Origin: Acinetobacter venetianus RAG-1 = CIP 110063
GTDB taxonomy: Bacteria; Pseudomonadota; Gammaproteobacteria; Pseudomonadales; Moraxellaceae
Assembly (NCBI RefSeq): GCF_000368585.1
Contig: NZ_KB849558.1
Span: forward strand, 473,699 to 537,698
DNA: 64,000 nt
Direction of reading: 5' to 3'
This document shows positions 35,953 through 44,110 of this stretch, piece by piece. The translations under genes and the position numbers were made by a program. The notes beneath the pieces were generated by a model. It was not told where the DNA came from. It was given only the letters and a program-made list of their open reading frames with translations, and made no database searches. Position 1 is the first letter of the stretch. Each line of letters opens with the position of its first letter.

Positions 35953-37629
35953 TTATGATAAAGCTGGATCGTAATTAAAATTAGCAGAGTACTTATTAGC
36001 ATTTACCATTCTTTCAGCTTCTAAGTTATCCATATGGAATTTTTTCAACTTATCAATAGTAAGTATTTCATCAATAATAGAAAGTTCCTCTGTTTCAGGT
36101 TCATTCGAATATACTTCAATATTAATAGCAAAAGTTAATGGGAACTCAATAAAATTATGTACTAAATCTTCATCATCTCTAAACATCATTAATAATCTAT
36201 AATTATTTAGACTGTTAAGGACATATTGTGAATTGATATAGGCAGCATTGTTTTCTAAGGAATTAGAAAAAATTATATTGCTTTTTGCGAAAGGTTTTTT
36301 TTGTAAAATATTTAAATAGGTTTCTTTCTCTATTTTTTCAATTGTTTTTAAAGATTCATAACTTGTTGTTAATTTTTCAATAAAATTGTTGATAGCATTT
36401 AATGGATTATATTTTAATAAATTCTTCATCTTTTGTATTTCTGATACTTTTTTTAATGATTTAATGTAATCAAACATGAGTAAAATTATTTTTATTGCCA
36501 ATATATGACGACTTGAACCTCTCATCCAATCCGCTTTAATCGAGTATTTATAATGACTTCCAATAGTTTTATAAATTTCATTACTTATGCTTGACATCAT
36601 TAATCCCCCCATATCCAAACAAAGACCCGTGATTGCCGAACATAATTTTAATTTTTGTATGATGTTTAAACCAAATTTGGAATAGTGGATATCAATTAAT
36701 TTTAATAAAATATTATATTCATGATAAATTGGATTGTTCATAAAGTTTATGTAGTTTTCATGAATTTGGTTTATAATTTTTTGCTTGATTTTTAAATTTT
36801 TTATTTTAGAAGCATCCATATATTTTGATAAATACTCATTGGAAAAAGCATGTGATTCCAAAACTGATAACATGCTCACTGGAACTGAAATGGAAGAGTT
36901 TTTATAATTCAATTGAATTTCTAAACATACACCAACATTTTCATCGTAGTAATAAAAATGTTTGTAGTTGATTACCTTTCTATAATCAAATAATAAATTA
37001 TCATTTTTATTAAGAGGTCGATGCATTTTTAATAATTCTGAATAGTTCAATGAAAATACATTCAATGCATTTTTTTGCTCCTCTACATTATTTTTTGTTA
37101 AAAAAACATTATTTTTCCTAATGCTAAACTCCAACCCCCAAAGGCTACTAGTTAAATCTAGAAAATGAGTTTGCTCATGTATGATTAAAGATTTAAAGTC
37201 AATAACTCGATATAATTGATATTCATTTTTTATAGATTTAATGTATTCATCATGACTGTTGTTTTTTAAGGAATTTAAAAATTCAGACATGTCTTGGTCA
37301 CTATACTTGTGAATGTAACTAATTAAGTTTGTGAAGTAAATCTTTCCTTCGGCATCAAAGGAACTAGCAGAATACATAACAAATCCAGATTTTAAATATA
37401 CGTGTACGATTTTACTTAAAGCGGTATCTATTGTCTCTAAGCTATTCGTCATTGTTTTAGTCATAACGCTTGAAATTTCTAGTAATTTTTTATCTTGCGT
37501 AAAACTTTGCTCCAAACGAAAAACTGCTTCTGCATTAATTGAGCGACCACTTTTCTTAGCTGCATCTTCAACTATTTGTTTTAGTTCTTGCGGAACACGT
37601 AAATTAAATTGAGGAACTGTTCTAGCCAT
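35953..37629 (-). CDS. Arc-type ribbon-helix-helix domain fused to an HEXXH metalloprotease-like domain
   Basis: 558 aa. Residues 1-45 are an Arc/Mnt ribbon-helix-helix (QFNLRVPQELKQIVEDAAKK then SGRSINAEAVFRLEQSF), closely similar to the 86-aa Arc-like protein encoded just upstream. Residues 151-155 are HEQTH in LIIHEQTHFLDLTSSLWG, a zinc-protease HEXXH motif, with a possible third ligand E258 in SVLESHAFSNEYL. The remaining helical part has no recognised family. The pairing of a DNA-binding and a protease-like domain in an immunity region suggests a regulator that cleaves a repressor or partner. AT-rich, intact, 42 bp after the small Arc gene. Confidence 0.6.
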   Translation of the reverse strand: MARTVPQFNLRVPQELKQIVEDAAKKSGRSINAEAVFRLEQSFTQDKKLLEISSVMTKTMTNSLETIDTALSKIVHVYLKSGFVMYSASSFDAEGKIYFTNLISYIHKYSDQDMSEFLNSLKNNSHDEYIKSIKNEYQLYRVIDFKSLIIHEQTHFLDLTSSLWGLEFSIRKNNVFLTKNNVEEQKNALNVFSLNYSELLKMHRPLNKNDNLLFDYRKVINYKHFYYYDENVGVCLEIQLNYKNSSISVPVSMLSVLESHAFSNEYLSKYMDASKIKNLKIKQKIINQIHENYINFMNNPIYHEYNILLKLIDIHYSKFGLNIIQKLKLCSAITGLCLDMGGLMMSSISNEIYKTIGSHYKYSIKADWMRGSSRHILAIKIILLMFDYIKSLKKVSEIQKMKNLLKYNPLNAINNFIEKLTTSYESLKTIEKIEKETYLNILQKKPFAKSNIIFSNSLENNAAYINSQYVLNSLNNYRLLMMFRDDEDLVHNFIEFPLTFAINIEVYSNEPETEELSIIDEILTIDKLKKFHMDNLEAERMVNANKYSANFNYDPALS

Positions 37630-37671
37630 ATTATTCCTAAAAAATAACGAAACTTAGGTTTTCTCTATTTT

Positions 37672-37932
37672 TTAAAATTCTTTTGCGCGCGCGATTTCTT
37701 CACGAGTAAGGCTCAAAGAATTTTTCCCCAATTTTTCCATAACTGCAGCCAAAAGTTGCTCTAATGGAACTTCGTTTAATTTACTAAGATTTTTTTGCTC
37801 AAAACTATCTTCTAATCGTGCCACAATATCTGCATTCATAGAACGATTCAGCTCTTTAGCAGACTCTGCAATTTTATCTTTTAGTTCTTGCGGTAAACGC
37901 AAATTATAAGCAACACCTAAATGTTTACCCAT
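37672..37932 (-). CDS. Arc family DNA-binding protein
   Basis: 86 aa. It is a ribbon-helix-helix protein (AYNLRLPQELKDKIAESAKE then LNRSMNADIVARLEDSF) with a charged C-terminal tail. It is like Arc or Mnt of phage P22, where such proteins repress the antirepressor gene. Here too the divergent gene at 38083 encodes an antirepressor, and three TGGACAT half-sites lie between them. The likely role is repressor of ant and of its own gene. Confidence 0.85.
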   Translation of the reverse strand: MGKHLGVAYNLRLPQELKDKIAESAKELNRSMNADIVARLEDSFEQKNLSKLNEVPLEQLLAAVMEKLGKNSLSLTREEIARAKEF

Positions 37933-37954
37933 GACATCGCCCTAATAAATTCTG

Positions 37955-38006
37955 TTGACATGGTATCAAGTGGACATATATATTTGCAATATGTCCAGTG
38001 GACATT
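37955..38006 (+). promoter_or_regulatory. Antirepressor promoter with three Arc-type half-sites
   Basis: TTGACA (37955-37960) and TATATT (37979-37984) with an 18-base spacer face the antirepressor gene. Three half-sites overlap or follow them: TGGACATA (37971-37978), its inverse TATGTCCA (37990-37997) and TGGACATT (37999-38006). The arrangement fits an operator for the Arc-like protein encoded on the other side. Confidence 0.65.
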
Positions 38007-38021
38007 ATTTTAAAATTAAAA

Positions 38022-38053
38022 CGCCCCGAAAAATCTTGGCGGATCACGGGGCG
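38022..38053 (+). promoter_or_regulatory. Stem-loop in the antirepressor leader
   Basis: CGCCCCG (38022-38028) pairs perfectly with CGGGGCG (38047-38053), 30 bases before the antirepressor ATG. It is the only GC-rich patch in the area. It may control translation or be part of a small RNA, as the sar RNA does for P22 ant. Confidence 0.5.
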
Positions 38054-38082
38054 AGTTACCAACATTCAGCGAGAAAATTGAT

Positions 38083-38931
38083 ATGAATAGTCTAACATTT
38101 AATACCGTAACATTGCATCCTATACAACAAAATGACGAGCAAATTTGGATTACATCTACAGAATTAGCTCGTACTTTAGGTTATAAACAGGAAAATGCGG
38201 TCAGTAAAATCTTCAACCGTAAAGCAGATGAATTTACTAATAAAATGACGCAAGTGATAGAAAATCCACAGTTACCCAATTTGGGTATGCGGATTTTTTC
38301 ATTACGTGGCGCATATCTTATTTCCATGTTTGCAAAGACTGCAGTTTCCAAAGAATTCCGAAAATGGGTATTAGACATTTTGGAAAAAGAAATAGAGCAA
38401 CCAAAACAACATCAACTTGAAACACGCATCAAAATCAATAACCGTCAAATTGCCGAACTTAAAGCAATCGTCGATCGTCGCTGCGAAGGTAGCGTCAAAA
38501 AACGTACAGAGATGTGGCATAGACACCATCAACATTTCAAAGTATCAAGTTATAAAGATTTACTGGCTATCCATTTCAATGACTCAGTTACGTTCCTTGA
38601 AACAATGAAACTACGGAGTCTCGAAGAAGAGGCGAATATCCGAAATCTTGCTTTACACATGGTTTGGTTGAGCCAATGGTGGAGTGAGTTCGGTAATGCG
38701 ATGCAGCAATTAAATCCAAAGATGAGCTATGGCATACAAGACCATTTTAAAAATGGTGCATACGAAGCACGTTTACTACTGGGCGAACGCAACTATGTAT
38801 CACTCTTTCAAATCGTTCAGACACATGACTGGCAAAATGAAAGCTTAGATCTACAAGATTTAATGAGTCGATTGATGCACATGGATGGAAAATATTCGAA
38901 TTTTCTTTCTTTGAATAACATAGATAAATAA
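38083..38931 (+). CDS. Phage antirepressor with BRO-N and P22-AR-type C-terminal domains
   Basis: 282 aa. The N-terminal BRO-N domain covers about residues 1-105 (IWITSTELARTLGYKQENAV, then GMRIFSLRGAYLISMFAKT and AVSKEFRKWVLDILEKE). The C-terminal part (about 125-280, RRCEGSVKKRTEMWHRHHQHF) resembles the P22 antirepressor C-terminal family. Antirepressors bind and disable CI-type repressors and cause induction. Expression is probably held off by the Arc-like proteins encoded to the left. Confidence 0.87.
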   Translation: MNSLTFNTVTLHPIQQNDEQIWITSTELARTLGYKQENAVSKIFNRKADEFTNKMTQVIENPQLPNLGMRIFSLRGAYLISMFAKTAVSKEFRKWVLDILEKEIEQPKQHQLETRIKINNRQIAELKAIVDRRCEGSVKKRTEMWHRHHQHFKVSSYKDLLAIHFNDSVTFLETMKLRSLEEEANIRNLALHMVWLSQWWSEFGNAMQQLNPKMSYGIQDHFKNGAYEARLLLGERNYVSLFQIVQTHDWQNESLDLQDLMSRLMHMDGKYSNFLSLNNIDK

Positions 38932-38942
38932 GGGGAATAAAA

Positions 38943-39221
38943 ATGAAAACCCTGATGAAATCTTATGACGAAAACGATGTAGCCGAAGGCTTTGCACTGG
39001 CTTATGAACAAGTAGCCGACATCGCAGCGATGCTCGATGCCATACAGAACAAACATGAGCGAACCATTGAATATCTAAGCAAGGTCTATAATGTGCCTGA
39101 ATCTGTATTCAAAGAACTAACTCGGCTTTTTCAGATAACAAATAGCATGATTGAGGATTCGCTTGAGTTCAGTAAATCTCAGGAAAACCATTATCATGCA
39201 GAAGTTGATAACAGTTCATAA
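38943..39221 (+). CDS. Hypothetical prophage protein
   Basis: 92 aa, acidic and helical (YDENDVAEGFALAYEQVADI, then LDAIQNKHERTIEYLSKVYN). It starts 12 bp after the antirepressor stop and is likely cotranscribed with it; a terminator follows at 39257. A damaged second copy lies at 24214-24398 near the other end of the same prophage. No family recognised. Confidence 0.65.
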   Translation: MKTLMKSYDENDVAEGFALAYEQVADIAAMLDAIQNKHERTIEYLSKVYNVPESVFKELTRLFQITNSMIEDSLEFSKSQENHYHAEVDNSS

Positions 39222-39256
39222 TTTTAATAATTGACAATTCATTTTCAAATGAAATT

Positions 39257-39285
39257 ATTACCGCTCTAAAAAGCGGTAATTTTGT
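39257..39285 (+). terminator. Rho-independent terminator of the antirepressor operon
   Basis: ATTACCGCT / AGCGGTAAT stem-loop with a T-rich tail, 36 bases after the stop of the 92-aa protein. Confidence 0.85.
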
Positions 39286-39599
39286 AAAAAAATATTTCTA
39301 AAAAAGTATTTAATTATTCAATTATGAATGATAGCAAGGTTATTTACTTTATTGGAGATTTCATTAAATCAGCAGATGAAAACAGAATGAAACGAACTAA
39401 AACGGACTAAAGCGAACAAACTATGATGATCATTCAGATAAGAGTAATTCTAATTTGTAAATAACAGTATTATTCAATAATGAATAAAATAATAGCATAT
39501 CAATGATATTGCACGACAAGATTTAACGCACTTGTTAGATGTCAAGGGTAGCCATTTAAGCGTAACTCTTATACAGTAAATCATAGAGCCAAATCAAAG

Positions 39600-39756
39600 A
39601 GTAAGCGAGCCAAGTTTTTTGCTCATGTGCTCAAAAGAAAAAAGACCAAGTACGGCAATACTTGATCTTTTTTGTGGTTCAGGTGGTATTCAGTAACGGC
39701 AATTACGAAATACCGAAATTTTTAATCGCCGTTGGATGGCACTAACTAAGAGAACT
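39600..39756 (+). pseudogene. Possible DNA methyltransferase remnant
   Basis: A short frame reads KRPSTAILDLFCGSGGIQ and stops, followed after one stop codon by RQLRNTEIFNRRWMALTKR. The D-x-F-C-G-S-G-G block is the S-adenosylmethionine motif of DNA methyltransferases, and the asparagine-arginine tail resembles the strand after it. No start or complete domain. The 760-bp stretch 39222-39984 otherwise holds a terminator, this remnant and an operator region. Confidence 0.4.
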
Positions 39757-39817
39757 TAGATGTAAAGATTAAAAACTAACTTAACTTAGTTAATATTAGA
39801 CCACCGATTTAAGCAAG

Positions 39818-39878
39818 TAAACATTTTGTTTAATTTGGTGAACTTTTCAGTTTAATTCACTAAACATATTGTTTGGTG
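39818..39878. promoter_or_regulatory. Two palindromic operators upstream of the AntA/AntB gene
   Basis: TAAACATTTTGTTTA (39818-39832) is a perfect palindrome. A related 21-base site at 39858-39878 has arms CACTAAACA and TGTTTGGTG. Between them TTTGGTGAA and TTCACTAAA form a further inverted pair. This looks like a CI/Cro-type operator cluster, but no such repressor gene is left beside it. Confidence 0.55.
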
Positions 39879-39984
39879 AGGTGGACTGTTAATGGATTAA
39901 TTGAAAATACTAAGAAAACTTATTTTTATCTCTGTTCTTTCTGGATTTGCCGCTAAACGGAACTCTTTATAAGAGGTTTTGCAT

Positions 39985-40527
39985 ATGCAAAAATTCCAAA
40001 CTTTAGACAATGCTTTAATTCCAGTTGTCGATGCCTCAATTGCTGGTGAGATTCAGCCATGTGTTGATGCTCGTGAGTTACATAAATGGCTTGGTAGCAA
40101 ACGTCAATTTGCTGACTGGATTAAAGAGCGAATTGCAACATATAAATTTATTGAAAACGAAGATTATTCTATCGTTCCACAAATTTCTGAAACGATAAGG
40201 AAATATGGGAACACAATTCGTAAGGGGAATACAAAAAGTATCGAATACTTTCTTACTCTTGACGTAGCTAAAGAACTCTCAATGGTTGAAAACAACGAAC
40301 AAGGTCGCATAGCTCGCCGTTACTTTATTAACTGTGAGAAAGAATTGAGGCAATCGACATTTGGTTTATTCAACCAATTTAATAAAGCTGTACTTGAGTT
40401 AGAAAAGCTATCAGATGTCGCATCAAATGCGGGGCGAACATTATGCCTAGTTGGTAAACAGTATAAACCAAAAGCAAGGCATAAAGTTGAGGAGTTAAAA
40501 AGTCAATTACAACCTTTATTAATATAA
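39985..40527 (+). CDS. AntA/AntB family antirepressor
   Basis: 180 aa from the ATG at 39985, chosen because AAGAGG lies 8 bases before it; a TTG six bases upstream is less likely. The AntA/AntB domain spans about residues 18-115: VDARELHKWLGSKRQFADWI, then FIENEDYSIV, YFLTLDVAKELSMVENNEQG and RIARRYFINCEKEL. It probably antagonises a phage repressor, as P1 Ant does. A palindromic operator pair 107-167 bp upstream is the likely control site. It is the second antirepressor of this prophage. Confidence 0.88.
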   Translation: MQKFQTLDNALIPVVDASIAGEIQPCVDARELHKWLGSKRQFADWIKERIATYKFIENEDYSIVPQISETIRKYGNTIRKGNTKSIEYFLTLDVAKELSMVENNEQGRIARRYFINCEKELRQSTFGLFNQFNKAVLELEKLSDVASNAGRTLCLVGKQYKPKARHKVEELKSQLQPLLI

Positions 40528-40535
40528 TTAACAAG

Positions 40536-40566
40536 AAAAAAGCACACTATGAAAGTGTGCTTTTTT
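40536..40566. terminator. Bidirectional terminator
   Basis: AAAAAAGCACACT / AGTGTGCTTTTTT with a 5-base loop between convergent genes. Confidence 0.93.
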
Positions 40567-40573
40567 CTAAATA

Positions 40574-40912
40574 TTACTTCTTATACTTCTCGTCTAAAAT
40601 TTCCCACTCTTGAGAAGTGTGTTTTTTACAATCGTTGATTGTTTTATGCAGATCATCAACTGAAAAAACTGCACTTTTAACAGCAAAGCCGTCATCAACA
40701 AGTCGCGTGAATAGATTTTCTGAAATCAGATAATTTTCTTCCTTTAACTTATTAATTAACTCTTCGGTATAATTATCTTTTGATTCTTCAACAAAAAATT
40801 GATTTGATCCAAGAACATGCTCAACCACACTTAAAGTATAAGCTTCGGTACGATTTAGTTCATCAGACATATATTTGCTGTGCCCACCATAACAAACAAG
40901 TTTTGTAGTCAT
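40574..40912 (-). CDS. Hypothetical prophage protein
   Basis: 112 aa, mixed alpha/beta, starting TTKLVCYGGHSKYMSDELNR; no signal or membrane segment. A middle stretch is acidic (EESKDNYTEELINKLKEENY). No family recognised. It has its own upstream region of 269 bp (40913-41181) that contains a perfect GCTCTT/AAGAGC stem at 40962-40980 and no other visible gene. Confidence 0.5.
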   Translation of the reverse strand: MTTKLVCYGGHSKYMSDELNRTEAYTLSVVEHVLGSNQFFVEESKDNYTEELINKLKEENYLISENLFTRLVDDGFAVKSAVFSVDDLHKTINDCKKHTSQEWEILDEKYKK

Positions 40913-41181
40913 CTTATTTTCTCTCTAGAAAGTTTAAATTTTTGTTTTGTATTGAAATAAAGCTCTTTAAACATAAGAGCAGTGACAATGTATAGTATGT
41001 TTTTTATACGTTGGCAAGAGAGGTTTATCTGATAATTTTACTATCCGATTGCCTCAAAAAGTGCATCCATATTTCTAAAAAATTGTTCAAAAAAAGTATG
41101 ATTCATTTAGTTAGTTATTAGTTGAAGATATAACTTTTTCATACATCATTGCCTAGCATTGGTTTCAAAGTTGTAGCGAAA

Positions 41182-42414
41182 TCATTTAAAAATTTTATTT
41201 GGTCCTAAAACAATATCTTCAATTTCATTCATAGCAGCCCTTAGCTTTTTATCGCTTACTTGTACATATCCAGCCGTTACGTCTCGATCATCTTCTTCTT
41301 TATGATTCAGCAGTTTTTTGATCGTATATTTCCCATAATCTAAACCTTCAGCAATTGAGCCGAACGTTCTACGAAGATCATGGAAAGTGAAAGGTATACC
41401 GCAGCTCTCGTTGATTTTATTCCGCACCTTAGAAATATTTGTAATATGGCCAGAAACTGATTTTGCAGAAGGGAAGACCCATTCTGTATTTATAGCTGTT
41501 CTTCTTTTTTTCATCATTGCCCATAAATAATCGCCCATAGGTAATGTATGCGGCTCATTGTTTTTGGGATCTATTGAAGTGATAAAGCCGTATTTAAGAT
41601 CAATTGCAGACCAAGCGAGTGATTCACATTCTTCTCGTCTAAAGCCAGTCAAAATCAAGGTGAGCAGGAAATCTTTGTTAGTCTCAAGTTTTTGACCACG
41701 ATCATGAAAATTTAATACAGCGTTAATCCAGTCAGGTAATTTATCTTCATTAATATATGTTTTTCTTCTTTTAATTTTATTCCAAGCTTTTTTTGCAGTT
41801 AGCGTACGCACAGGATTGATAGGTGGAAGAATTGGATTCTCATCATCATCTAAATAATGTTCTATTGAGAAATTATAAATCGCGCGAAAAACTCGCATCA
41901 CCATATTTGCTTGAGCCTTACTGCGTTCGGATAATTCTTTATGTTTATCCTGAATCATCTTGCGGTTGATATCTTTTAATTTGATATCTTTCCAATCAGA
42001 TAAGTAGCCATTAATAACGTCACTATAGTCATCTAGCGTACGTGGTTTTAGCTCTCGCTCATCAATATAAACACTGTAGGCTTCAAAGAGAGTCGGTTGC
42101 TGTTGCTTTACCTGATAGAGCTTCTCTGCGTCCGTAATACGATTCTTTTTCTTCTCATTAAGATTTACACCTTTCGTCATTTCAAGTAAGGCTTCTTGAG
42201 CCAATACTCTTGCTTGAGCAAGTGTTATTTGACCGTGAATACCCAAAGTAGACCGAGTAGACCTGCCATTTACCTTTTTCTCAACGATATATGTTTTATA
42301 TGAGGTATTAACCCGTACAGCAAAACCAATTAACTCACTATCACGAAAAATAGCAGGTTTTAGTTCGAGTTGATCAATAAATGACTTTGTAAGCTTTACT
42401 CGGTTTGCTGACAT
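41182..42414 (-). CDS. int: Tyrosine-type site-specific integrase
   Basis: 410 aa. The N-terminal arm-binding domain is of the DUF4102 type (about residues 1-90), then a core-binding SAM-like domain (about 105-200) and the catalytic domain with the first Arg in LTGFRREECESLAW, HDLRRTFGS, LLNHKEEDD and the nucleophile Tyr in VTAGYVQVS. It should integrate and excise a prophage at a tRNA gene. It lies 162 bp left of a tRNA 5' half with paired GGTCTACT repeats between them, so it probably belongs to prophage 1. Intact. Confidence 0.93.
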   Translation of the reverse strand: MSANRVKLTKSFIDQLELKPAIFRDSELIGFAVRVNTSYKTYIVEKKVNGRSTRSTLGIHGQITLAQARVLAQEALLEMTKGVNLNEKKKNRITDAEKLYQVKQQQPTLFEAYSVYIDERELKPRTLDDYSDVINGYLSDWKDIKLKDINRKMIQDKHKELSERSKAQANMVMRVFRAIYNFSIEHYLDDDENPILPPINPVRTLTAKKAWNKIKRRKTYINEDKLPDWINAVLNFHDRGQKLETNKDFLLTLILTGFRREECESLAWSAIDLKYGFITSIDPKNNEPHTLPMGDYLWAMMKKRRTAINTEWVFPSAKSVSGHITNISKVRNKINESCGIPFTFHDLRRTFGSIAEGLDYGKYTIKKLLNHKEEDDRDVTAGYVQVSDKKLRAAMNEIEDIVLGPNKIFK

Positions 42415-42470
42415 GGGCTAGAATCCGCTAGGCTTGACAATATATAGCTACATATTACAGTAATTTCTGC

Positions 42471-42489
42471 GGTCTACTATGGGTCTACT
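42471..42489. repeat. Paired GGTCTACT repeats near the integrase start
   Basis: GGTCTACT occurs at 42471-42478 and again at 42482-42489, one helical turn apart, between the integrase gene and the tRNA fragment. Such short direct repeats are typical arm-type binding sites of tyrosine integrases. Confidence 0.55.
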
Positions 42490-42575
42490 CAAGAAATAAC
42501 TTGTAATTAAATTTGAATTTAGCTAATATTGGTCTCAAGCTGAATTGTAGTGAATACAATAAGTTACAAAGTATA

Positions 42576-42617
<42 letters not shown>

Positions 42618-42663
42618 ATCTGTTACAAAAAAGTTTAGACAATAATAGACAACAACAAACAAT

Positions 42664-42825
42664 AATTCGCAATAAATTTTCTATCTAAGCTTTTAATTTT
42701 AAATAATATTTTCTAAATTCTGCAATAATTCGCAATAATACACACCAATTCGCAATATTCCAAATGCCTACATAGCGCCTACACGATTTTATCAAGAGTG
42801 CCTACACAGTGCCTACACGCCTACA
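42664..42825. repeat. Two families of short repeats, probable integrase/excisionase arm sites
   Basis: AATTCGCAATA occurs three times (42664, 42727, 42747). GCCTACA occurs five times in 60 bases (42766, 42777, 42800, 42811, 42819), mostly 8-11 bp apart in the same direction. Together with the att-like tRNA fragment on the left and an excisionase-like gene on the right this looks like the P-arm of an attachment site. Confidence 0.6.
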
Positions 42826-42838
42826 TAGAAAAAAGCCG

Positions 42839-43114
42839 CTAAATATAAGCGGCTGATGATGTACTTTGATGTGTCTCTTTGGAGAAGTAATCAATGGCAT
42901 CTTGTTTCTTATACAAGATGGTTCGGCCTTCTTTGCTGAATGGAATACCTCCACCAGCACAGCGTTTAAGCTGGAACCATGACAAAGATTTTTTATAAAC
43001 AATTGCCAAAACTTCGGGAGTGAATGTTGCATCTTTGGGGGCCGCCCAAAATTTAATAGCCTCCGCAGCTTTTTCCTCAGAAGTCATATGATCTAATTTA
43101 GTCAAACGCGCCAT
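42839..43114 (-). CDS. Excisionase-like small DNA-binding protein
   Basis: 91 aa from the ATG at 43114, which has GAGGAGGT 6-13 bases upstream; longer readings lack this. The C-terminal half (WFQLKRCAGGGIPFSKEGRT then ILYKKQDAIDYFSKE) has the look of a MerR/excisionase-type winged helix: a recognition helix, a Gly-Gly-Ile-Pro turn and the final YxKxDaidyf strand. It is the last gene of the leftward early operon of prophage 2 and lies beside the arm-site repeats, as Xis genes do. Confidence 0.6.
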   Translation of the reverse strand: MARLTKLDHMTSEEKAAEAIKFWAAPKDATFTPEVLAIVYKKSLSWFQLKRCAGGGIPFSKEGRTILYKKQDAIDYFSKETHQSTSSAAYI

Positions 43115-43115
43115 T

Positions 43116-43670
43116 TTATACCTCCTCAATTAATACTGCTATGTTAGAAGGGTAGTAACACAATGGATTTGCACAGTTCCTAATAGCATCATTTAAGGTG
43201 TTAAAAGCTTCTGCGATTTCATCTGGTACATTTATTCCATCAGGTAAATGTTCTTCAAAATATTCGTCTGGATCAATTTCATATGCATTTTTAGGTTCAC
43301 CAATTACAAGCATTAGTTCCTGAGCTGATTGACCAGTTTCACGCATAACATCTATTACTGAATTTTTATCAAAATACCATTGGTCCAGAGCCATTGAATA
43401 TAAGGGTTCATCATTCCACTTTTGCTTTGGGTAGGTTGCATATTCTTCCTGGTTATTAAGAGGAACGCATTCTGCACAATACCCTTGTTTAGGAGATAGA
43501 TGTCCACGCTTGCAAAGGCTATGTGTTGAACCATCATATCTAGCTACTTTTTCATCCAGAAATATATGTCCAGTATTCGACTGCCAAGCCGTTACATTAA
43601 TAGGCCATGCAGCTTCGCTAGAATCAGGAAGAATGACTTTTTCATCAATTTTAAATTTTGAGTTATACAT
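43116..43670 (-). CDS. Hypothetical phage protein with a possible zinc site
   Basis: 184 aa. Three cysteines and a histidine are clustered in LCKRGHLSPKQGYCAECVP (about residues 52-70) and may bind zinc. The C-terminal part is acidic (IDPDEYFEEHLPDGI). It ends 1 bp before the excisionase-like gene and starts at the last base of its upstream neighbour, so translation is coupled. Function unknown. Confidence 0.6.
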   Translation of the reverse strand: MYNSKFKIDEKVILPDSSEAAWPINVTAWQSNTGHIFLDEKVARYDGSTHSLCKRGHLSPKQGYCAECVPLNNQEEYATYPKQKWNDEPLYSMALDQWYFDKNSVIDVMRETGQSAQELMLVIGEPKNAYEIDPDEYFEEHLPDGINVPDEIAEAFNTLNDAIRNCANPLCYYPSNIAVLIEEV

Positions 43671-44110
43671 TATTGGCCAACCTCCACTTTTGCTGCATAT
43701 TCCTCATCAAAAATTTTATCCAGAAATTCATTAATGAAAGTTGAGCCAATCCGTTCTTGTTCAGATTCTTCACCGCAACAAAGAGTGTGAAGATCATCTT
43801 CGCTTAATTTAGATAGCTCAGTTTCAGCCAGCATTAATTCATTGCTGTCTAAAGTCATTAACCATTGGTTTAATAACTCAACTTTTACACCGTATGGTTC
43901 ATGACGATTAACCATGCCGTTGTCACACCAGATTTCTGTAGCTGCCTCTAAAATATTTGGGAAACATTCTGCCATACGTTGGCTAATAAACATTTCAAGT
44001 TCTTCAGGTAAGACAAGTAGGTGGTCGGGATATTCTTCAGGGCTAGATCTGTCAGACAGCTCGCAAATATCACGGATGATTAATTCAATTTTATCTTGTA
44101 AATTACTCAT
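43670..44110 (-). CDS. Hypothetical acidic phage protein
   Basis: 146 aa, strongly acidic and helical (LSKLSEDDLHTLCCGEESEQ near the end of the middle). No domain recognised. It overlaps the gene before it by 8 bp and touches the gene after it, part of the leftward early operon of prophage 2. Confidence 0.6.
   Translation of the reverse strand: MSNLQDKIELIIRDICELSDRSSPEEYPDHLLVLPEELEMFISQRMAECFPNILEAATEIWCDNGMVNRHEPYGVKVELLNQWLMTLDSNELMLAETELSKLSEDDLHTLCCGEESEQERIGSTFINEFLDKIFDEEYAAKVEVGQ

Noticed and set aside
39511..39576. Serine recombinase remnant (frame reading RQDLTHLLDVKGSHLSVT)
   Set aside because: Suggestive of the resolvase pattern but too short and without catalytic residues to annotate.
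41182..42414. Integrase as part of prophage 2 rather than prophage 1
   Set aside because: Possible, since it points the same way as the prophage 2 excisionase-like gene, but the tRNA fragment and a different repeat set separate them; assignment to prophage 1 fits the junctions better.
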